From positions 348,530-363,529 of the forward strand of contig KV908370.1 of the NCBI GenBank assembly GCA_002005505.1: DNA of 15,000 bases. The letters are read 5' to 3'. The position numbers were made by a program, and so were the translations under genes. Below the pieces are notes generated by a model, which saw only the letters and a list, made by a program, of their open reading frames with translations, was not told where the DNA came from and searched no databases. Below are positions 1 through 15,000 of the stretch, one piece after another. The first letter of the stretch is position 1. Every line of letters begins with the position of its first letter. Source of the DNA: Botryococcus braunii. Lineage: Eukaryota > Chlorophyta > Trebouxiophyceae.

Positions 1-2491
1 GGAGATATATCAGATAGGGGACATACCGTTATACACAACGCTGCGCACCGTTGTCTTTCAAACAGTGTTCACACGCGTGCGTATTGGTCCATACAGAGAG
101 CCCTATCTATAGTAGGCGCACGGCATATGTGCACGGCGATTACGAAGATATGTACACGTTTTCATGACTCATTAACATATGTTACAAATGTAGTAAGTCA
201 TGAAAGCATGTACATCTCTCTGTAATCGTTTCAAGCTCTGACACGTGGTACCAATATGCGCATACTCGTAGTTTTTACTCTCCAAATTGACGTGTCTCGG
301 AAGGTCCCCGGGGCCCGCTCAAGATGCATGTTCTACATAGTCAAAGGTAGACTCCAATTCTAGTTCAGATCCTCCTTACTGGATTTAGCATAAATCCACA
401 AGGAGAAATGTCAGATGTACAGCTTCTCATTCCAAGATGAAACCCAGTCATTTTCTATGTTCCGGGCCGCACGCGCGCTACAGCTTTGCAACGAGCCTAG
501 CCTTGAACGAGAGGTCCGTGTATTCTGGGAAACTGCATCGTGATGGGGCTAGATGATTGCAATTATTCATCTTCAGCGAGGAATACTTAGTAATTACTTA
601 TAAGGGCCTGTCATCAGCAGGCGCTGATTACGTCCCTGCCCTTTGTACGCACCGCCCGTCGCTCCTACGGATGGTGTGTGCTGGAGAAGCTTTCGGATCG
701 GCGACTTTGGGCTGTCATCGCTTCTGTCGCTGAGAAGGTCGTTAAACCCTCCCAAATATAGTTGGACAGGGATAGCAGACAATGCCTGATTGCAATTGAC
801 GTAACAAACGGCACTGACGGAAATATGTATCGGGTTCTGCAGTTGCCGCCACCTCTGGGCACGTGAAGGCTGTGCAAGAAGTGCCATATGAAGACATCCA
901 TATCCAGCCCGGACCATATATGGTCATTGCTTGACTCACCAGTGGAAGATGGCCCTGCGCAAGCCTGTGGATGAATACGACGAAAACCAAAGAAAGTTTA
1001 AAATGAAAATGGGGCGGACTGCTCAGGCGCCTGGTCAGGTGCCGGCACTTGCATGCACATGATGCAGTACACATCAACTTCTGACAACAGCACCAGGAAG
1101 CTCGCGCTTACCCGCGGGCGAGTGTACTAAGTGTGATTCCAACTAAGACTGCTGCCCACTAAACAGCAAATAACTTTGTAAGCTGACTCGAAGAGAATGT
1201 TTGACGTCGGGATTGTCAGAATGAGCAAAGGTTTGCACCTGACACCACCCATGACTCCCCCACCCCAATGCAATTTTTGGATTTCTTTGCCTGCCAAGTG
1301 TGTGCAGTCGAACCCTTGGCCACACCTACGCCTAAACGGGTCCCCCTGAAGGTGCAGCCCAACTGCATGCTGCAATCACAACGGGAATTCGTGGCAGATC
1401 CTTCTAAGAAGGGAACTTTCAAAAAAGGACTTCCAACCAGCAGGATCGTGGGCGATCCTTCCAAGCCATGGACTTGCAAGCCCCCATCCAATCAGAAACC
1501 TATGGGTTCTCCCATACAATCAGAACCATATGGCGTCTTTGGAGTTGTTAGCAAGCTTGCAAGGCTCATTGCTTTTCTGGCCGTTAATGAGCAGGACATG
1601 TTTACATACGAGCATGGCATAACAGTACGGCAACAGTTATTGAACGGTACCCCAGTGCTTTGATGGGGGTTACAGTTTACTAGATGTCGACCCACTACCC
1701 AGTGCCGACAGGTAATTAGGAGTATGGCACCGTGCTGGCTTGGAACTTTGGTGATCATGTAATCAGGGTCACAACGGTATCTTCGAGCCAACCTGTACAG
1801 CCCACGTGTAATCATGGCTCTTGAAGAGCCCTGGATATCAAGGGCCCGCAGGCCCTGCTATTATAATTGTCCAGAGGAAAACCCTCCACATATGTAAATG
1901 ATAGAACGCTGCCTGCAGAGCACATCTCATTATAATTCCTTATCAGATTGAGTTAACGAATTTGACAGCAGAAATACGTAATGTATGAAAAAAAGAGTTA
2001 AGGTGTGCATAGAAGCAGTCGATTGCCCACCGAATTACATTAATTGCGTTAGCTATTGACATTTGTTTCATGCTGCGCCACAGTATTTTGCGCCGCAGCC
2101 CACACATGTATGAATCTACTCTGTAAAGAGCGTGCGTGAAATGCTGATCAGAGACAGAGCAATATTGAAGTCTTGCCTATCATCACCGCAGGAGAGCATT
2201 CTACTCATGAGATCAATTCAATTGCAACCGAATTGCTACATTTGATGGTTTCTGCCACTGCAACTATTGCTAACTCACTTAGCGCTAGCTATGTAGGTTT
2301 AAACAGTCGAATATTGTGAAATCTCCGGCATTTGCATGCAAAACTACTACTAGGACTAGGAACAGCGGGTGCGAGGCTAGGATCCCTGCCCTAGCTGGCG
2401 CCACATGGCCAGCTACCCTGATCATCATCATGATAACTACTAATGGTACGTACCAGATGTCATAGTACGCACCACAAGTAGATGCCAGTGT
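1..2491. other. Non-coding sequence, no gene supported
   Basis: Apart from the hairpin at 138-227, I find no convincing coding exon, RNA gene or long repeat here. Short open frames at 594-917, 742-1077 and 1268-1663 show no recognisable motif or codon pattern. A weak duplication is visible: about 19 nt at 1390-1408 recurs at 1447-1465 with three differences. Unlike the GSNOR introns, this flank lacks microsatellites. Confidence 0.5.
138..227. repeat. Imperfect inverted repeat, hairpin-forming
   Basis: Arms 138-174 and 191-227 (37 nt each) are reverse complements at 30 of 37 positions, around a 16-nt loop. Weaker matches continue outward: TATTGGTCCA near 82 is complementary to TGGTACCAATA near 246, so the original element may have run from about 74 to 272. 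It could be a decayed foldback element or a small-RNA precursor. No open frame is involved. Confidence 0.7.
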
Positions 2492-2959
2492 CTACCTAAC
2501 TGTGTGTGGTGGCAAGTATGTGTACATAATCCCCCACAATAGAGTGGGTTTCTGCACCATATCAAGAACGATGCCAGCAGTCCTCGGGAGTCGTCCTGCA
2601 CCCCAGGACTCAAAAGCTACTGCACCAAGCAGCGAGCTGGTCAGCATACTTGACAGCTCGTTTTCTAACTCCTCGGGATAATACTGCTCGAGATCAACAA
2701 CGTTCCCGGCGGGCCAATCCATCACACTTCTGATCTCCCCATGAAGAACGGAAGGAAGGAAGAATGCATTCCGAGTGTTCAAGTCCACATACATGGCCCA
2801 AGAAGGGTCATATGCAAGGCATGCGAGTCTGCGGGCAGCCAGCCTTGTGAGATCCAGGTGATAAATGAGAGGCCCGCAATTGGACGAAGCACTCCTACAG
2901 ACTACAGGGCTGGCTGGAACTTGCACACGCGGGAGCCTCTCCCCGGGTGGTGGCGCAAG
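2492..2959 (-). CDS. Unrecognised open frame, possible internal exon or gene fragment
   Basis: An open frame of 155 codons lies between TAG stops. I do not recognise the protein. The translation is complex and protein-like, with several tryptophans in ordinary contexts (DPSWAMYVD, VMDWPAGN, FESWGAG), an acidic segment (EQYYPEELENEL) and no low-complexity stretch. There is no ATG near its left end; the first in-frame ATG is about one third of the way in. If real, it would therefore be an internal exon or a fragment. A possible acceptor (TACTAG) sits at its upstream edge and a possible donor (TTAG|GTAGAC) at its downstream edge. It lies about 800 nt downstream of the GSNOR stop on the same strand. 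It could also be a chance open frame or a relic of a mobile element. Confidence 0.3.
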   Translation of the reverse strand, partial: LAPPPGERLPRVQVPASPVVCRSASSNCGPLIYHLDLTRLAARRLACLAYDPSWAMYVDLNTRNAFFLPSVLHGEIRSVMDWPAGNVVDLEQYYPEELENELSSMLTSSLLGAVAFESWGAGRLPRTAGIVLDMVQKPTLLWGIMYTYLPPHTVR

Positions 2960-3171
2960 CTAGTACCTCAGTTCATCACCTTCAGACTTCTAGAATTTGG
3001 CCGGTGCAGATATGGCCAATGCCACACGTTAGGTAAACCCAAGTTATGATGCACCTCTGAGCATCTCAACAAGAGGATGATCTATGGATGATGATGTACG
3101 GATCATGATCTAGACGGAGCTACCACAAACCTAGGCCCTGCCCATAAATAGTCGGGTCGCAAGATAATAAC
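2960..3171. other. Spacer with no feature seen
   Basis: This short non-coding stretch lies between the unidentified open frame and the 49-nt tandem array. It has a few GATGATG-type micro-repeats near 3075-3100 and nothing else that I can support. Confidence 0.4.
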
Positions 3172-3370
3172 GGGTGCAAACGACTGCCCGGACAGTCCCA
3201 TTGTCACATTGCAGGTACAGGGGTGCAAACCACTGGCCGGAGAGGTCACATGTCACATTGCAGGTACAGGGGTGCAAACCACTGGCTGGAGAGGCCCTCC
3301 GTCACATTTGAAGGTACGGGGATGCAACCACTCCCCGCAGAGGCTCCCTGTCACATTGCACGTACAGGGG
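3172..3370. repeat. 49-nt tandem repeat, four copies
   Basis: Copies begin at 3172, 3221, 3270 and about 3319, each starting near GGGTGCAAAC and ending in GTCACATTGCAGGTACAGG or a variant. They abut without spacers, and the last copy is the most diverged. The array is downstream of the GSNOR stop and may lie in or just past its 3' untranslated region. Confidence 0.85.
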
Positions 3371-3381
3371 AACGACTTTCG

Positions 3382-3740
3382 GTCATGCCGTGCAGATGAC
3401 ACCCAGGAGGGCCTGCAGCGTCCTTGATAGGGGGCCGCATGAGGGGCTCCGCCATCATTCCGTCTGAGCGACAAGCCCGTGGGCTCGCCATCTGATGTGA
3501 GTTGAAAGTTTCGGTCATGCCGTGTGCAGATAACAACCCGAGAGCCTGCAGCATCCTTCATCAAGGGGGCTCAGCCAAAGGCTCTGCCATCATTCGGCAT
3601 GAGTGAAAAGCCCGTGGAGGTCTGGTCATGCCGAGTAGGAGACGACCCAGAGGGCCTGCAGCGTCCAATAAGAGGCTCCGCCATCATTCTGTCCGAGTGA
3701 CACGCCCGTGGCTCATCATCTTGGATGAGGGGACCTGCCA

Positions 3741-3760
<20 letters not shown>
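3382..3760 (-). repeat. Imperfect ~110-130-nt tandem copies derived from the GSNOR 3' end
   Basis: Three diverged units start near 3383, 3512 and 3624. On the gene's sense strand each contains GGAYGCTGCAGGCYCTC followed by a block ending in GGCATGACC, and a second block resembling GAATGATGGCRGAGCC. Both blocks match the end of exon 10, where CAGGCCCTCCGGGTTGTGAT leads into GAATGATGGCAGG around the stop codon. I infer that these are tandem duplicates of the gene's last codons that have since diverged. Confidence 0.75.
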
Positions 3761-11830
<8,070 letters not shown>

Positions 11831-11860
11831 CTCGCGTGCGCCGACTGCAACAGGAAGGCG
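11831..11860 (-). promoter_or_regulatory. GSNOR: 5' leader of GSNOR with a possible 5'-UTR intron acceptor
   Basis: On the sense strand a pyrimidine-rich stretch ends in TTGCAG at 11850-11845, only 14 nt before the start codon. It could be the acceptor of a leader intron, which would leave the transcription start and promoter farther upstream. I see no convincing TATA box or other core promoter element, so the promoter is not located. Confidence 0.3.
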
Positions 11861-13924
11861 AGACAGACGCTTACTGTTCTGATGTGGAGCTGCGGGACCT
11901 AAGCAACGCGAACAGTTCTCGATGGAAAAGCTAACAGCAGGTCCTGCAAAACCGGCTTCCGCATCTTATTCATTTGGGCGGGCACGCCTTTGTATGCAGG
12001 AAGGCAACTAAATATAGTAATCCAGTACAGTCCTTGTATCTTCGGTACCACCAAGACTGCCACTTCTCTCTAAGAAAGTCCCCTTCATTACGAGAGGGAA
12101 AGAAACCAAACCAGAACGGCTGTTTTTACAAATGGTGACCACTCTGCAAAGGATTTGTCCAGGATAGCATCACACTATGTGGTCCTCTGGACTGAGTGAT
12201 ACCCAATACAACTTAACATGATACAACTTAGGCCAGCACGTTTCTGACATACGAAAGAACCTTCTACACTTCAGCTAATGCTGCTTCCAATCAAAACCGC
12301 TTGGCATTTTTGAATTAATCACAGAGCAGATACATGGGAGAACGAAAGATGGGTGCGGGTTCTCACCCTTAGGCCTCTTCGCAACGTCTTTTCTCCACAA
12401 TCGCGTCTTGGAAACCACTCTGTAGTCTACGAACATTAATCACTGTGAATGTCATTATGCAGCTTCACAAGCAGTCAAGTTGGATCCAAAAAATGTACAC
12501 GTTCGGATGTGGACCATACTGCCCACAGCGATCCTATTTAAAAACGTAGAAAAAAGGGCGGTCGGAGAAACAGCTTGCAGTGCTTCAGGACATGGTTTGC
12601 ACCTCAGAAATCAATATAGCCTCGACAAATGTACATGGTTTGCAGATTCTCAGCTGGCGCAGTCACCGCATATGGTCATGGAGCTACCAAATGTCTGGCA
12701 AGTAATTCATCAGATCCAGAAATCAGTTATCAGTCTCATTGACAAAGAGATTTTCAATCTTGGCCATCATTTGGGGCCGGAGGAACGAGTAGGACGACAC
12801 CCCAACCAGCCAAGCAACTAGAGATTGCTTCCCACGTACCTGAAGGCACTTCTTTGACTTGAAAATCGTGAACTGCGAAATTCATGCCGTCGAAAGAACT
12901 AATCTTTTCCTCCTACACAAATACATTAAGGATACATTTCAGCGCCAGAGCCCTACCCGATGAATCGGATGTTCCAAACCAATACTAGGGTAATACGCAA
13001 TTTTCAGGGATATACATGTGATGAAGTCAAAACAAAAAGCATGAGAGCAAAATTGCATTCATCGGAGTAAACGATGACAACGATGACCACCCGTGGGGTC
13101 ATTGCCATCGCATGTACAACTACAGCAACAGCGACAGGCCTGGAGCAAACCTGCCACGGCAGCGTTGATCAATCCGCAGTCTGCCTTTGCAGCCTATTAA
13201 TGTGTCGGCAGATGGCTTGCGCACTACGATCAGCATTGGTCGGAAGTCCACAAGTGGCGCCTCAGAGGTTCCCCGTGCATTTGCTGTACGGTGCGCGCTT
13301 GGCCCGCATTGAACTTCCGCCACACCACTGGTACGGGTAGGCGCCTCGGGCGCTTCTACCGAATTAAAACTTTAAGTATGTTATTATAAATTCCAGACTC
13401 TCCTTTATCTTGTGAAAAAAGCGTGTAAGTGAGTATCCCCGTCGAACTGACAAACACCAGACTCTCACAAGAGCTTGTGTCATTGCATCTCGAGAATCAC
13501 ATGAGCTCATGTGCACACCACGTGGTTCTCGAGTAACAAAACTTCTGTCTGCACCAGTAGTTAAAACCCGTGCATGTGGTATCGTGTGCACTCTGCAGAT
13601 CTATAGCCTCACGCCATGCATATGCATGCGCCGCGTCTGGGCCATGGAGTTTACACATGCGCACGCGCGCAAGATATCTCAGAATTTCCTCTAGAAGGAA
13701 ATTTTCAGAACTTATGTTAGGAAGAATTTGATGCTGCTGCGATTGGGAAGCTTATGCAGCAGTTGAGCAGCTTCAAAGTCGTCGTATTCAGCTCTTATTG
13801 TCTTGAGATGTCGTAGAGGGACATATCCCCTTGCTAGTTGCTGGGGCGCGTATGATGGTGCATGCGAGGTCTCGAAACAAGTGGTGTTCAAAATGCCTTT
13901 GCGTGCGTGTGCCTATGCCTGTGT

Positions 13925-13934
<10 letters not shown>
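11861..13934. other. Upstream sequence with no gene supported
   Basis: This stretch lies upstream of the GSNOR start and should hold its promoter, which I cannot place. Open frames at 12480-12821 (no ATG) and 13074-13340 have no recognisable motif. A short palindromic segment around 13487-13533 (TCTCGAGAATCAC facing CGTGGTTCTCGAGT) is the only structure noted. Confidence 0.5.

Positions 13935-14013
<79 letters not shown>
13935..14013. repeat. (GT)n microsatellite upstream of the gene
   Basis: This near-perfect GT run of about 79 nt on plus is followed by GCGTGCGCGCGCG. It is the only long dinucleotide tract outside the GSNOR introns in this window. Confidence 0.96.
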
Positions 14014-14017
<4 letters not shown>

Positions 14018-15000
14018 CGCGCGCGCGTACACTCGACACTGACAACACCACGTGCCCGTACTCATGTTGTGAACTGTAGCGTGAAGCATCCTAAGGTAAT
14101 CTGTTGATTGTGTTGGATGTTTCAAGCCCTGGACTCCAGGGATCACCAGTCTGTCTCGGACGTCCCTTGTATCTCAACCTCACAAACATGTACACTTGCA
14201 AATTTGTATCAAATTTGTACACTTGTCTTGTATCCCGATACGCAGCAGAATTTACACGTCAAGACGCAGCAGAGACCCCCGCCGCCTCAGGCTCCAAGCG
14301 GCAAAGTCAGGTCCAGCACTGGCAAGGTCAGGTCCAGCACGAGCCAAGTGATAAGCACTTATTTTTCAACACATACTGCATCCCATACAAGTCCCAGTAC
14401 TTGATCAAGTCCCAGCACTCCTCATGAGGGGACACGTACAATTCCCGCCGATGCCGTCTATGGATGTTTTAACAAAATATGTGGATGTGTTCGCCAACAG
14501 GCCAACCTTCGGGTTCTAGCTGTGATCACTCATGAGCCCTCGAAGTTCTTGGACAAAGTGGGGCCAACTGAGGCGTAACATAGCGATCTCGTCCTTCTTC
14601 AACTCTACTGGGTGGTCTTGGTGGTACTTCACTTCCTTCCTTCTTCATCCCCTTGGGGTCCGACTTCAACACCACGGGCCAAGAGAGACAGTCAAGATGA
14701 GTTTATGCTGATCACTTTATAACAAGAATATATTGATTCACTTTAAGCAGAAACCTGAGTCGTACCTCGTGTGTCCACGCGAGGTAATGTACTGCATTAG
14801 GAACAAATTACTAACAGTATAGGTCATTCCAATTGGCGCAATAGCCGATGACTGCAACAGGCTGACTGGCTGGTTGACAGGCACACCCCCAGAAGTGAGG
14901 CACGCTCCCAGTGCTCGAGCCAGCGGAATCAAGGCAGGCCTTACAAAGTCCGGCACAAAAAGTGCAGCGACAATTATCGAGCATTTCAATGGCGATTCCG
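14014..15000. other. Right flank, no gene supported
   Basis: Short repeats are visible: ACTTGCAAATTTGTA and a facing CAAATTTGTACACTTG near 14191-14224, and AGGTCAGGTCCAGCAC twice near 14306-14340. Minus-strand frames at 14516-14644 (42 codons, no ATG) and 14738-14989 (83 codons, TTG start) have mixed composition. I recognise neither and do not call them genes. Confidence 0.4.

Noticed and set aside
1268..1663. 131-codon plus-strand open frame
   Set aside because: No recognisable motif or domain. Its internal similarity comes from a weak short DNA duplication at 1390-1465, and overlapping frames of similar quality exist on minus.
3172..3370. CRISPR-like array
   Set aside because: The units abut with no unique spacers, diverge along their length and sit in a eukaryotic gene's downstream region.
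12480..12821. 113-codon plus-strand open frame
   Set aside because: It starts with TTG, has no family resemblance and has no matching splice partners that I could find.
14516..14644. 42-codon minus-strand frame ending in RGLMSDHS
   Set aside because: Somewhat protein-like but short, without ATG, and I recognise no family. Too little to call a gene.

Overview
This window is eukaryotic nuclear DNA. It holds one confidently readable gene, split into ten exons on the minus strand between 11830 and 3741, with GT-AG introns. Joined in silico, the exons give a complete 384-residue class III alcohol dehydrogenase, also called S-(hydroxymethyl)glutathione dehydrogenase or S-nitrosoglutathione reductase (GSNOR). 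All catalytic and structural zinc ligands, the class III substrate-binding arginine and the NAD-binding glycine motif are present. Motifs such as [21 protein letters not shown] and [13 protein letters not shown] are closer to land-plant and algal GSNOR than to the animal enzyme. With the many introns full of simple repeats, I infer a green alga (chlorophyte or prasinophyte type). The species cannot be fixed from this sequence alone.

Layout by plus-strand coordinate: 1-2491 is non-coding sequence with one hairpin-forming inverted repeat (138-227). 2492-2959 is a minus-strand open frame that looks like protein but that I do not recognise. 3172-3370 is a 49-nt tandem array, followed at 3382-3775 by imperfect tandem copies of the last codons of the GSNOR gene. 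3741-11830 is the GSNOR gene. 11831-15000 is upstream sequence with one long (GT)n tract and no gene I can support.

The introns account for most of the gene. Six of the seven long ones carry a GT/CA tract or a tandem array of their own: (GT)n tracts in introns 3, 5, 7 and 8, a CA-rich tract and a 19-nt array in intron 9, a 23-nt G-rich minisatellite in intron 6, a 24-nt array in intron 5, an alternating 30-34-nt array, a purine tract and a 49-bp-arm hairpin in intron 4, and G-runs with a long purine tract in intron 7. The five longest (GT)n tracts, four of them in introns, all lie in the same orientation (CA on the transcribed RNA). The long open frames over these repeats are artefacts of repeat translation.

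I did not find a new multi-gene system. The most unusual structure is the downstream array built from copies of the gene's own C-terminal codons and stop. Next come the two hairpins and the GT/CA tracts shared by several introns.
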